Source of the DNA: Flavobacterium cerinum | GTDB taxonomy: Bacteria > Bacteroidota > Bacteroidia > Flavobacteriales > Flavobacteriaceae | Assembly (NCBI RefSeq): GCF_004028155.1 | Contig: NZ_SBII01000017.1 | Coordinates: 1 to 64,000, forward strand | Length of the DNA: 64,000 nt | Direction of reading: 5' to 3' | In this document: piece by piece, positions 54,999-63,948 of the stretch | How the letters are laid out: each line of letters starts with the position of its first letter | Numbering within the stretch: the first letter of the stretch is position 1 | The notes under the pieces: model-generated | The model's input: the letters and a program-made list of their open reading frames with translations, nothing else | Databases searched by the model: none | Told to the model about the DNA's origin: nothing | Translations under genes and position numbers: made by a program

Positions 54999-56873
54999 TT
55001 AATCATACCACGCTTTCACAACCTTGATGCCTTTTATCTTCTTTTTAATCAGTGCTTTCCAATCTTTGTCACTAAAAAGTGGACAATCCTCCATAGCAAT
55101 TTTTTTAAGGTTTTTCATCTCAAAAATATCTTCAGGAAGGTTGGATATCTTTCCATATTCAAAACCGAGCCACTCGAGTTTCTGCAACCTGCTTATACCG
55201 TCTGGGATCACGTTGATATTTGATTTACTTAAACGCAGGTATTCCAATTCGCTGCATTCATAAATTGATGGGTTTAGCGATTGGAGGTAATTATCAAACA
55301 TTCTAAAACTGGTCAGGGCTTTTAGGTTGGAGAATGAATCGGGCAATTGGGTGATTTTAACGTTATCAAAATTCAACTCCTTAAGATTGTAATTCGGAAG
55401 AATGGCTTCTGATACACTCGAAAGATTGTAATCTCTTACATCAAGTCGTTTTAATCCCGTAAAATGGTTGATAATTTTATCTAAAGACAGCATATGATCT
55501 TTTGAAGGATTTCCATTATTGATCAGTTCGATCATTTCAATCCTTGCAGGTAATTTGTAAAGATCATCAGTAATTGGCTTGTTGGCTTTTATTTTGAATG
55601 TGCGCAGATTAATCAATCCGGAAAGTGATTTTTCGAACTCAAACGGATAAGCATGGTAATCCATCGTAAGGGTTTCAAGATGCTGGAAAGTTGCGATACT
55701 TGAAAAAATATCATAATCAACATGCTTCAAATTGATTTCCTTTACATTCTTTAGGTTAGCGAATGACTTTGGAAGTTCCTTAAGCTTATAGTCATCTATT
55801 TCTAAAACCTCAAGCGATTCAAGAGCATCAATACCTTCAGGCAATAATACGAATCCGCAGTTGATTCGTAATTCCTTTAGATTTTTGAGCTTGTATATGC
55901 TTTTCGGAAATTCGGTCGCATCATCACTCACCTTCAATTCAAGTATTTCAAGCGTTTGCAGTTGATCGAATTGGTCTGCAAGTTCAGTTAGGCTGTTACA
56001 GTCTATGATCAATGACTTTACCGAATCGGCCATAAAAAGTGACGCAGGAAGTTTATTGATGTTCCAATCCCTTATTTTGATCTCTTCCTGCCCGGCATAT
56101 ACACCCGCATCAGATTGGTCTTCGAGTTCAATAGCTTTCTTCGCATTACTGTTAATCTCTGCATTCGGAAACGCTGCAAAGATCTTACGCATGATGCTCA
56201 TATTCTTGTCAAGAGGTGAAGAGATCGTAACGATTTTTTTAAGATGTTTCAAATCGAAGAAACTATCGGAAAGTGAATCAATCTTGGTGTAATTGAAATC
56301 GACTTCTTCAAGATCAGGGAATTTAGAAAGGTCAGGTATTTTAGAAAGTCTATAATTCTGACTAACGTTAAAAATACGCAGTTTAGTAAGTTTTTCAAGC
56401 GATTCAGGAAGCGACTTCCAATCGTTGTCATGTAGATTAAGTACTTCAAGATTCTCAAGATCACCTATACTTTCGGGCATTTCCTCATATTGTTGATGAA
56501 TCAGGTGCAATTCGGTCAACTCTTTAAATTTTAATATTTTTTCAGGAAATGAAACTTGGTTCGAATAATGGCTGTCACGCCATGCATCTACCCTTCTTGA
56601 TGCATTGAGGTTAAGTATTTTTACCGGAAATGGCAATCCATCCGGGAAATCCTTAATAAAATAAGCTTTCTTAGTGTTAGACAATTTATCCCACTTCTTC
56701 GGTAAGTCCACGAGAGATTTCAATGTTTTTCCACTAATGGCTTCGAGAAAATAATTGTAGTGCAATAAGATATCAGCTTCGAGAGTTTTATCTTTCTTCA
56801 ATGCCAATAATGCAGTAGCAATGCTTTCGGCATCCCATGTTTCGATAAGCCCTGTTAGAGTAATTTTATCCAT
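54999..56873 (-). CDS. Leucine-rich-repeat protein, first gene of a seven-gene operon
   Basis: 624 residues from the ATG at 56873; a TTG at 56885 is less likely. An N-terminal helical part (about 1-100) is followed by roughly twenty leucine-rich repeats of the 'L..L..L.L....L..LP.S...L.NL' kind (for example 'NLEVLNLHDNDWKSLPESL'). There is no signal peptide and no membrane helix, so it is probably cytoplasmic. It has a consensus promoter at 56958-56988 and is followed by six close same-strand genes (52, 57, 20, about 50, 51 and 147 nt). Role unknown, presumably ligand or partner recognition. Confidence 0.85.
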   Translation of the reverse strand: MDKITLTGLIETWDAESIATALLALKKDKTLEADILLHYNYFLEAISGKTLKSLVDLPKKWDKLSNTKKAYFIKDFPDGLPFPVKILNLNASRRVDAWRDSHYSNQVSFPEKILKFKELTELHLIHQQYEEMPESIGDLENLEVLNLHDNDWKSLPESLEKLTKLRIFNVSQNYRLSKIPDLSKFPDLEEVDFNYTKIDSLSDSFFDLKHLKKIVTISSPLDKNMSIMRKIFAAFPNAEINSNAKKAIELEDQSDAGVYAGQEEIKIRDWNINKLPASLFMADSVKSLIIDCNSLTELADQFDQLQTLEILELKVSDDATEFPKSIYKLKNLKELRINCGFVLLPEGIDALESLEVLEIDDYKLKELPKSFANLKNVKEINLKHVDYDIFSSIATFQHLETLTMDYHAYPFEFEKSLSGLINLRTFKIKANKPITDDLYKLPARIEMIELINNGNPSKDHMLSLDKIINHFTGLKRLDVRDYNLSSVSEAILPNYNLKELNFDNVKITQLPDSFSNLKALTSFRMFDNYLQSLNPSIYECSELEYLRLSKSNINVIPDGISRLQKLEWLGFEYGKISNLPEDIFEMKNLKKIAMEDCPLFSDKDWKALIKKKIKGIKVVKAWYD

Positions 56874-56957
56874 AAAATTGCACAAATTTTGTTCGTTTTT
56901 TCTAAATACTAAAATCGTAATGTTTTAACTTTTTTAGTAATCATTTTCTGATCATAA

Positions 56958-56988
56958 CAAACATATTCATTATGTGAATAATTGCAAA
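56958..56988 (-). promoter_or_regulatory. Consensus promoter of the LRR operon
   Basis: On the minus strand: TTTG (56985-56988), 19 nt, TATGTTTG (56958-56965), an exact match to the TTTG-N19-TAnnTTTG consensus. It would give a leader of about 80 nt before the ATG at 56873. The remaining spacer up to 57212 holds only the terminator below. Confidence 0.7.
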
Positions 56989-57129
56989 ATTTATTTCGTG
57001 ATATTTAGGATAATTTTTGAATAATTATCAACAAGAACAGTCGGTTAAAACTTATTTGGCAAAAAGTCCCATCAATACTAATAAGTCTTCTATAAAAGTA
57101 TTCGAAAATTGTCCGGCCAAGTCCACAAA

Positions 57130-57162
57130 AAAAGCCTGCTTAAATTTTTTAAGTAGGCTTTT
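57130..57162 (-). terminator. Intrinsic terminator of the gene at 57213
   Basis: Fifteen-bp arms with one mismatch (AAAAGCCTGCTTAAA / TTTAAGTAGGCTTTT), three-base loop, and seven T's on the minus strand. It separates the immunity-like array from the LRR operon. Confidence 0.85.
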
Positions 57163-57212
57163 ATATTTTTATACAGTGTTTTACTGAAAATAAATTAAGA
57201 CTTTGATTAAAT

Positions 57213-58205
57213 CTAATAATCATTAAGTTCTTTTTTAATACTATTGTTTTTAATAGCCTTCCGGCACTTTTCCCTTCGCTCTTTATTATCAAATTCAGCC
57301 AGGCATAAATCAAACAACACTGCATCCTGCATTTTTATATCTCCGTATTTAATTTTCCTGTCCAGCTGTAAAGCCCTTTCAAACAGGCTTTCAAAATCGT
57401 CATCTACCACAAACTTGTTTTTCTTTGCCTGATAATATGCTGTAGATAACAGGCCAAGCTCTGTTTCATTATGTTTCAATTCCGGATACTGGTCAAAAAT
57501 CGATTTTAATTCAGCATATTTGCCCGTCTTGGCAAACGCCAACAACGCATTAGAATGATATTTAGCACCCAGGTTTTTATGTGCGCATAATTTTAACGCA
57601 TCGGCTATACCATTTTTTGCAGCGAATGATTCGACCAGATAAGATTTTAATTCGGCGATTTCAGATTTGTTTTTCGCAGGTTCCGCCAACTTAAAATAAT
57701 TAAAAAAGTGAGTCGCATCTCCCAGCGAGGCATAATGGCACAAAAGAATTAAATAGCCGCTGTCAAGGTTGTTTTCTTCCTTAAAGATGGTTGTGGTCCT
57801 AAAGTTCGGAATGAAGCTGCACGCCATCTCTATATCGTTTTTAGCTGCTAAATTGGAAATGACATGTTCCAGAATGTGGTTAAAAATAATATCATCCTCA
57901 ATACTCTTAGCCGATGATAGTATTTCCGATTCACTAAAACCGCCAGCATCGTACAAAAGCAGCAGCGCAGATTCCCAATCTAAACTACTATTAATAGTTT
58001 TCCTTTCTATAAATCTCTTCAAAAGGTCTTCGTATGAGGGCTTGTATCCACGATAACCACCTCTGCCTATTCCTAAGCCTGTTCCTTTATAGGGAAGTTC
58101 TGCAATGCTCCTGATAGCATCCAGTACTTCTGCATCCAGTCCATCACCGGAATTGTTAATTGCCTGAATACATAGTTTTACGGAATGCTGTATAATTGCG
58201 CTCAT
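57213..58205 (-). CDS. Hypothetical helical-repeat protein
   Basis: A 330-residue, mostly helical soluble protein, possibly TPR-like ('AKYHSNALLAFAKTGKYAELKSIFDQYPELK' style pairs). A glycine-rich loop 'YKGTGLGIGRGGYRGY' lies at about 39-54. No signal peptide. No specific family recognised. It has its own downstream terminator, so it ends the array unit. Confidence 0.6.
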   Translation of the reverse strand: MSAIIQHSVKLCIQAINNSGDGLDAEVLDAIRSIAELPYKGTGLGIGRGGYRGYKPSYEDLLKRFIERKTINSSLDWESALLLLYDAGGFSESEILSSAKSIEDDIIFNHILEHVISNLAAKNDIEMACSFIPNFRTTTIFKEENNLDSGYLILLCHYASLGDATHFFNYFKLAEPAKNKSEIAELKSYLVESFAAKNGIADALKLCAHKNLGAKYHSNALLAFAKTGKYAELKSIFDQYPELKHNETELGLLSTAYYQAKKNKFVVDDDFESLFERALQLDRKIKYGDIKMQDAVLFDLCLAEFDNKERREKCRKAIKNNSIKKELNDY

Positions 58206-58323
58206 GTTAATAGTTATAATTTATTGCAGACAACTAAATTACAAATACAGTCCTTGCAAATTTTAAATACTAAAAATAACAAATATTTACCTAAGTATAG
58301 AATTGCCTTTTATTTAAATCCGC

Positions 58324-58959
58324 TTACTTCTTAAACTCAAAGACCAATAAACGTTCGATTATATGATCCTTAAAATGACCTTCAATAAAACTTTCTTTTG
58401 TCCATTCCATAGCTTTTTCTTTTCCGTATAATAAAAGAATAATACAGGTCATAGTTAGCAACTTTCTTTCATCGTATGATCTATGAAATTTATATAAAAA
58501 AGGGTGTTTATGTATTACGCCAAGATATATACTTTCAAGTGTTGGAAACATACTTAATAAAGTAAATGCTCCTAGATCGAGTTCTCGATGTATCTCCTTA
58601 ACAACCTCGGTTAAATTAATCCCAGTCTTATATAACACAGATAAGTAAATATTTCTTTCCGAAAAATGGCTAATACTTCCTGCAACAACTGGATATTTTG
58701 ACAAATGATCATCAATAAAAAATTTTTCTATTTTTTTAACACTAGGATAATATATTCCAACTACAGGGTCGATATAAATCGCATCAGAATCTGATCGATG
58801 TAATCTACCTGAAAAAGTTATCTTCTCCTGCCTATTAAAATCTGACTTTATTTTTTTTACAAAATCACGTTTACCCTTTTCTACAAATTGTCTTTCCAAC
58901 AGAAAAGGTCTAAACTCCGATACAACCTCTTCTAGTATATTACCAAGTCCTTTTGACAT
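58324..58959 (-). CDS. Hypothetical protein in the immunity-like array
   Basis: 211 residues from the ATG at 58959. The open frame extends upstream to 59010, but that extension overlaps a decayed gene fragment, so the shorter start is preferred. Features: 'FVKKIKSDFNRQEKITFSG' near the N-terminus and a hydrophobic segment 'LLTMTCIILLLYG' near residue 180. No family recognised. Confidence 0.6.
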   Translation of the reverse strand: MSKGLGNILEEVVSEFRPFLLERQFVEKGKRDFVKKIKSDFNRQEKITFSGRLHRSDSDAIYIDPVVGIYYPSVKKIEKFFIDDHLSKYPVVAGSISHFSERNIYLSVLYKTGINLTEVVKEIHRELDLGAFTLLSMFPTLESIYLGVIHKHPFLYKFHRSYDERKLLTMTCIILLLYGKEKAMEWTKESFIEGHFKDHIIERLLVFEFKK

Positions 58960-58996
58960 GTTCCTTTTTTTAGGTTTATAACATCCTTTACGGCCC

Positions 58997-59080
58997 CTAG
59001 CCCCATTCAATCAACTTCGATACTTTAACCAACAGGTTAGGTGGCAAACTTAGTTTGTATTGGCATGAGCATTGTTCTTT
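58997..59080 (-). pseudogene. Decayed C-terminal copy of the 61058-61708 gene
   Basis: The minus strand reads 'QYKLSLPPNLLVKVSKLIEWG' (paraphrased length 21; see key residues LxLxPNxLVxxSKLIExG) before a TAG at 58997-58999. The intact gene ends 'QWTLNLSPNILVVASKLIEIG'-like, so this is a partial paralogue. An upstream in-frame stop near 59083 shows that it is broken. Confidence 0.6.
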
Positions 59081-59164
59081 CTATTTACTCGACTGGTTTT
59101 TCAGACTTGATACTTTCTTCTCGGCCTTTCCATAATATATCATTCTATATTTTGACGTTCAAGG

Positions 59165-59755
59165 TTATACATTAGTTTGTATTTCGAAAAAGTTCAAATA
59201 AGCTGTATATTTTTCGAGAACTTCTTTAGCCTTTTCCGTACAAAATAGATGACCTAATTGTGGTGTTCTAAAAAGGTCAGAACCATCCCAATCTGTCAAA
59301 TCAATAGAAATATGACTATAATCTCCTACGTTCTTTTTTGACAGATCAATCTGACCAGCTGAGGTAGTATTCAAGATCATCACCCATATTCCAGGTAGCT
59401 TTTCAGCTAATTCAGGATCATGTTTCCGTTTCAAAATAAAATCCTCCGGTTCGCCCGATTTTGGTTTGTCATGGATTTTTTCATTTGCATCCCAACCTTC
59501 CCACTCTAATTTAACTATTTTTTCTTTTTTAGCCTGCTTAAAAACATAGCCCTTTAAACTACTCGATTCAATGGTATTCTTTAAGCCGTCAACAACAGCT
59601 ATATATTTATTGTATAGATATATAGCTGGAATCATGGGGCCTATTCGCTCTATAATTATATCCCCAGTCGCATTTTTTGAAATAAAACCATAGGCCAATA
59701 CATTTCCATAATCTCCCCAAGGCATTTGTTTATTTTTGATGATGTAGTATTTCAT
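59165..59755 (-). CDS. Imm11-like (DUF1629-type) immunity protein candidate
   Basis: A 196-residue soluble protein. The start 'MKYYIIKNKQMPWGDYGN' and the late motif 'QLGHLFCTEKAKEVLEKY' resemble the Imm11/DUF1629 family, in which '...xSERAKEVLE...' is characteristic. Such proteins neutralise polymorphic toxins. The match is by eye and moderate. It is 7 nt downstream of the SUKH-like gene, so the two are co-transcribed. Confidence 0.6.
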   Translation of the reverse strand: MKYYIIKNKQMPWGDYGNVLAYGFISKNATGDIIIERIGPMIPAIYLYNKYIAVVDGLKNTIESSSLKGYVFKQAKKEKIVKLEWEGWDANEKIHDKPKSGEPEDFILKRKHDPELAEKLPGIWVMILNTTSAGQIDLSKKNVGDYSHISIDLTDWDGSDLFRTPQLGHLFCTEKAKEVLEKYTAYLNFFEIQTNV

Positions 59756-59762
59756 TTCAGTG

Positions 59763-60281
59763 TTATTCTCCTAGCTTCCATTTTTTATTAAACGCAGTAA
59801 GATCGTCATTTATATAGGATTCTAAATAATTTAACAAATCTTTATATCGTGCTTCTCCATTGGTATCATAAACCCATAGTTCTGGTTCTTCTATGCAATC
59901 AAACCATACGAGGTATATTCTTTCATAAGTATACCTGCTGCCTGCAAAAACTGAAATTCGTTTGTCATTAAATATACTCCCGGCATCATTTTGCCAGTTA
60001 TTGATAGAAGAATTTACATTAGTAACAATTCCGCTCAATCGCTCATCTGTTATATGACTTTCCCAGAAACTCTCCATTTCAATTGCATCCAGCCAATCAC
60101 CGTGAGTAGACTCTTCCCATCCGCCAAATTTTTCAAACCTGGATTTAAGCATCGGGCTTAATGGCCTGAAGGAATTCTTTTTCAGCGTAGGAATTCCTTT
60201 TGAAACTGCAACACTGGGCTTTGGAGTACTATCTTCGAATAATTCATTCAAGATCTCATTTAAAGCTTGTTCAATATTCAT
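59763..60281 (-). CDS. SUKH/SMI1-like immunity protein candidate
   Basis: A 172-residue soluble protein. 'FEKFGGWEESTHGDWLDA' and 'AGSRYTYERIYLVWFDC' followed by 'LWVYDTNGEARYKDLLNYLESYI' look like a SMI1/KNR4-type fold with a terminal helix 'DLLNYLESYI'. Family assignment is tentative. It lies between an ankyrin gene (17 nt gap) and the Imm11-like gene. Confidence 0.5.
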   Translation of the reverse strand: MNIEQALNEILNELFEDSTPKPSVAVSKGIPTLKKNSFRPLSPMLKSRFEKFGGWEESTHGDWLDAIEMESFWESHITDERLSGIVTNVNSSINNWQNDAGSIFNDKRISVFAGSRYTYERIYLVWFDCIEEPELWVYDTNGEARYKDLLNYLESYINDDLTAFNKKWKLGE

Positions 60282-60298
60282 AATTTACATTGCTGCTT

Positions 60299-60802
60299 TT
60301 AAATATTTATAAACTTATATTTACTATTTAACTCCAAAATTCTTTCATTAATTGCGCCTGTTGTTATTTCCAAAACACGTGAAACATCATAACCTGAATT
60401 ATTCTTATTTGAAGAATCTGAACCTAATTTCAACAATACCTCAACAATAGGAAAATAAATATCCGGCTTCAGCCGGGCATTAAACAGCGCATTCCATAAA
60501 ACATTATTCCCGTCAGCATCTCGGGTATTTAATGTACTCAGGTCTTTATGAAGAATAGCTTCAACTACATTTTTCATTCCTAATTTTACTGCTATTTGTA
60601 ATGCAGTGTCTCCTTTCTTATTTTTCGTTGTAGTATCAATACCTTTATCGAGCAAATACTTAATTCCATCAGGAAAATCATTTGAAACGGCTGCATCTAA
60701 CCCTGAACGCCCTTGTTCATTCAACTCATTTATATCATTAACCATCAGATAGTCTTCTAATAGTTTTATATCTTTTTTCATTATTACTGAGTATAGATTC
60801 AT
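60299..60802 (-). CDS. Ankyrin-repeat protein
   Basis: A 167-residue protein with about four ankyrin repeats from residue 25 ('NEQGRSGLDAAVSNDFPDGI', 'KGDTALQIAVKLGMKNVVEA', 'DGNNVLWNALFN'). No signal peptide. Ankyrin proteins of this size are frequent immunity partners in bacterial toxin loci. It heads a close set of three genes. Confidence 0.75.
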   Translation of the reverse strand: MNLYSVIMKKDIKLLEDYLMVNDINELNEQGRSGLDAAVSNDFPDGIKYLLDKGIDTTTKNKKGDTALQIAVKLGMKNVVEAILHKDLSTLNTRDADGNNVLWNALFNARLKPDIYFPIVEVLLKLGSDSSNKNNSGYDVSRVLEITTGAINERILELNSKYKFINI

Positions 60803-61057
60803 TTTCTTTCCTTTTTGAAATTAGTTATCAATTCTACTTCTATTACATCTCATCACTGTTCTTGAAATCTATAAAATTACTTTGTTCTTCAACTCAAGCC
60901 ACTATGTAATAAAATCTAAGCACTCTCTTTCTCATCTTCTTAATAAATTTTAACCACTGTCTTCTATACAATATAAAGGCTTTTAAAGCTATCAATGGTC
61001 ATATTATATTTTTTATGAAACAATTTTTAGTCATGTACTATTATTAGTATACCATAC

Positions 61058-61708
61058 TTACCTATCTCTAAGCCCTATTTCAATCAATTTAGACGCTACA
61101 ACCAATATGTTAGGGGACAAGTTTAGGGTCCATTGATAATCAAGTCCCTCCGTAGAATCTGTTTCATCCCATAGGTTGGTTCCAACGCATCGAATATAAA
61201 TAGTGTTGTTATCAATGTAACACTCGCCTAGCTGATATTCTTTTGCGGGTTCTGGAAATCTTAATGTAAAGTAGTTACGATACTGATTGTAGCCAATAAC
61301 AATCAGCTTGCCTTCTAATTCATTGTGAATAGAAAGTCGAAATTTATTTTCTTCAAATTCAATTTCGATAAAATCCTGTGCCTTATCAATTTGAAGATTA
61401 TTTTGATTTATTTCTCTTATAAGTTCAGCAACATATATACCTCCTGGATACTTTAAAAAATCAATTTTAAAATGTGTATCTTTTTTTTTGTAGAAAGAAT
61501 TAAAAATAAAGTATCTATTATCTTTAATCTCAATATTTTCAATAGGTACCAAACTTTCATCCTGATAAGGTGTCTCATTTACCATCATCTTACCTTTCCA
61601 TAAATGAAAAACCTCTCCTAAATTAATATCCAAGTGCGCATTAGTCCAAGTTGGGTTATATTTTAAAACTAAAATTTCAGCTTTTTTGTTAATCTCCCTT
61701 TTATCCAT
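61058..61708 (-). CDS. Hypothetical protein with a decayed paralogue nearby
   Basis: A 216-residue beta-rich soluble protein ('NAHLDINLGEVFHLWKGKM', 'FIEIEFEENKFRLSIHNE') ending 'SKLIEIGLRDR'. Family not recognised. Its C-terminus is repeated in broken form at 58997-59080, which shows duplication and loss in the array. That pattern fits immunity genes. Confidence 0.62.
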   Translation of the reverse strand: MDKREINKKAEILVLKYNPTWTNAHLDINLGEVFHLWKGKMMVNETPYQDESLVPIENIEIKDNRYFIFNSFYKKKDTHFKIDFLKYPGGIYVAELIREINQNNLQIDKAQDFIEIEFEENKFRLSIHNELEGKLIVIGYNQYRNYFTLRFPEPAKEYQLGECYIDNNTIYIRCVGTNLWDETDSTEGLDYQWTLNLSPNILVVASKLIEIGLRDR

Positions 61709-61750
61709 AATTTTTTAATTTGAATCCCTTTGTAGCTTTAATTTGTTTTC

Positions 61751-62842
61751 TCAGTCATCATCTCCAATATGAAGGGTTAGCTTTTTCCAACCGGCTAATC
61801 TTGCCTTTTCAATAGGTACTTTAGTAAAACCTGATTTTGTTCTTCTAACAGGTAAAAGTGTGTACAGCATTACCGTTTCATCATTATTTTCATCTAACTC
61901 TTGATCTGCATTTTTCCCTCCCGGCCATTGTACATCAAGAACACAAAATGCAGCAATCCCTACAGGCCAGCTTAGATCTTTAAAATGATCGTCCTCTGCA
62001 AGGATATAATCGCCCTCGGATATCTTAATTCCTTCTTTCACCGATTGTATTATCCTCGACAACAATTGTATTGGAAATTGATTTTCTGCTGTTTGAATGT
62101 AAAAATTCCAGTATTCGGGCAAAACAATGAACAGTTCCATCATCGGTTTATGAAGATCAAACAAACCAAAAGTAAATAACACCCTGTTCTTTTTATTGTT
62201 AGCATGAACTAGTTTCTGTACCACAGGTTTATCCTCAGTAAAAGAAGTAATATCTACGGGTAATATCTTTCCCAGCCTCAAAGTCACATGACTTAAAATA
62301 CCACTTCCCGGAATTTCATTATCAACCCATTCCGGCAAAATGTAATGACTTTTTGCCTTGTGTAATTTCAGGTAATCGGCAATTTTAGGATCTTTTTGCG
62401 AAATTGCACGATCCAGAGGAAGCATTCCATTCCTGATATGCATTCTGTTAACATTCGCTCCATAGCTCATCAACAGTTTCACCATTTCAAAATGACCAAA
62501 ATTAACAGCATTCATTAAAGGTGACAAAAGACAGCTTTCTATACCTTCTACATAAGCACCGTTCTCTAATAGCCAGTTTGCAATTTCAATATTATTACCC
62601 GTCGCGGCACAATTCAGCGGTGTCTCTTTACCCTTTATAGAAATATTTACGTCCAAACCTTTTGTGACCAGAAATTTAAAGATGGTAAGATTTCCATCTC
62701 GTGCACAAGTATGCAGTGGGGTTTCCAGAACATTAAAATATTCGGTGGTTAGCAAATTAGGCTGCGCATCCAGAATCAATTGGATTTTATCCAAATCACC
62801 ATCTTTAATGGCGACATTAATATCGTTTGAATTATAGTTCAT
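61751..62842 (-). CDS. Ankyrin-SUFU fusion, immunity protein candidate
   Basis: A 363-residue fusion. Ankyrin repeats span about residues 1-165 ('ETPLHTCARDGNLTIFKFLVTKG', 'ETPLNCAATGNNIEIANWLLENG' as pattern). A C-terminal Suppressor-of-fused-like domain follows (about 175-360; 'ELFIVLPEYWN', 'LSWPVGIAAFCVLDVQWPGG', 'LYTLLPVR'). Bacterial SUFU domains are reported as immunity proteins of polymorphic toxin systems. The two-domain combination is notable. Confidence 0.75.
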   Translation of the reverse strand: MNYNSNDINVAIKDGDLDKIQLILDAQPNLLTTEYFNVLETPLHTCARDGNLTIFKFLVTKGLDVNISIKGKETPLNCAATGNNIEIANWLLENGAYVEGIESCLLSPLMNAVNFGHFEMVKLLMSYGANVNRMHIRNGMLPLDRAISQKDPKIADYLKLHKAKSHYILPEWVDNEIPGSGILSHVTLRLGKILPVDITSFTEDKPVVQKLVHANNKKNRVLFTFGLFDLHKPMMELFIVLPEYWNFYIQTAENQFPIQLLSRIIQSVKEGIKISEGDYILAEDDHFKDLSWPVGIAAFCVLDVQWPGGKNADQELDENNDETVMLYTLLPVRRTKSGFTKVPIEKARLAGWKKLTLHIGDDD

Positions 62843-62920
62843 CGTTAAGTTATTATCATGTTAAGTCCAAACCCGCTAATTATAATAGGAAAAGTATAAG
62901 TTATTAATGATCAAAGTGAT

Positions 62921-63283
62921 TTAAATTTCTAATTCCCAGCCACTAAATTCACAATCATGACTTAATCCTAAATTACACATCTCAGTAGTCCATTTATTTA
63001 GGTTTTCAATACTTAAATTTATAGCTATAGATGTTCCATCCAATACAAACTCATTTTCTGAAGATGATTCTTCTACAACATCCATTTCATATCCTTTCGA
63101 GCTCAGATTCTCCGCCAATTTCTCCAACTTCACGGGATCATCAGAATAGAAATAGAAGTCAAGCTGAACTTCCTCAAATTCTTTATATCTTTTATCGATT
63201 AAAATAGAAAAGGTATGTCCATTCATCTCCTTTTGTTCAACAATATTCTCGTTGTTGCTTTCTTTTGTGATATATTGACTCAT
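62921..63283 (-). CDS. RraB-like (RNase E inhibitor fold) protein
   Basis: A 120-residue acidic protein. 'VQLDFYFYSDDPVKLEKLAENLSSKGYE'-type sequence (key residues DFYFYSDD, KLxxLAxxL, GY) matches the RraB ferredoxin-like family. RraB-like proteins regulate RNase E in E. coli, but stand-alone copies beside SUFU and ankyrin genes also act as immunity proteins. The context favours the second reading. Confidence 0.68.
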   Translation of the reverse strand: MSQYITKESNNENIVEQKEMNGHTFSILIDKRYKEFEEVQLDFYFYSDDPVKLEKLAENLSSKGYEMDVVEESSSENEFVLDGTSIAINLSIENLNKWTTEMCNLGLSHDCEFSGWELEI

Positions 63284-63369
63284 GTTTTAATTATTCTAAA
63301 ATGTTAGGCAGATTGTTAATTCCTGATTATAAACGTTTTTACTTCAAAAGTATTTACTTGTGTCACCCA

Positions 63370-63891
63370 TTATACTTTTGCATTACGCAACCATGGGGGT
63401 GCTTTCAGTTCAAATATTATCTTTGAATTTTTAACTACAGCCTTTAATCCCATAGTTTTAATCGATTTCATTTCGGGGGGAGTACCATAAAATTCCTGTA
63501 AATAGACCGCTGCTTTATTACTGGATATTTTTACCACATCATCGAACAACTTTGTTTTGTCTACTTTTAAATATTCCATCACAAACCATATAACTGATAA
63601 GTAAACAATATTTTCTCTTGGGTCCAAACTAAAGTCTTCAATTGATTGCAAGGTTAAAGCAATTTCAATGTATTCATGTTTTTTTTCATTGTAAGCAAGT
63701 TCTGCTAACCCTTCAGATAGAGAAATAATCTTCAAACTACTCCTTGTATCAACAATTTCTTTTCTTATAGTTTCTCTTTCAATCTCATCCCCTTTTGTAT
63801 ATATATCAGCCAGTCTTTTGACATCTTTAAAATTAAAATCAGTAGCTATAATTAATGAGATAAGTTTTTTAGTATATTCTATATTACCCAT
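63370..63891 (-). CDS. Hypothetical helical protein in the immunity-like array
   Basis: A 173-residue mostly helical soluble protein ('IRKEIVDTRSSLKIISLSE', 'AYNEKKHEYIEIALTLQSI'), ending 'LKAPPWLRNAKV'. No family recognised. It lies 86 nt before the RraB-like gene in the transcription direction. Confidence 0.6.
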   Translation of the reverse strand: MGNIEYTKKLISLIIATDFNFKDVKRLADIYTKGDEIERETIRKEIVDTRSSLKIISLSEGLAELAYNEKKHEYIEIALTLQSIEDFSLDPRENIVYLSVIWFVMEYLKVDKTKLFDDVVKISSNKAAVYLQEFYGTPPEMKSIKTMGLKAVVKNSKIIFELKAPPWLRNAKV

Positions 63892-63948
63892 AATAAAATT
63901 TTTAATGACATCCTTTTAGTTTTCCATACATCACATTATTTACAACAC

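Noticed and set aside
60803..61057. Possible fragment on the minus strand with a Trp/Lys/Arg-rich reading frame
   Set aside because: Only about 33 codons, no ATG, and no similarity to neighbours that I could see.
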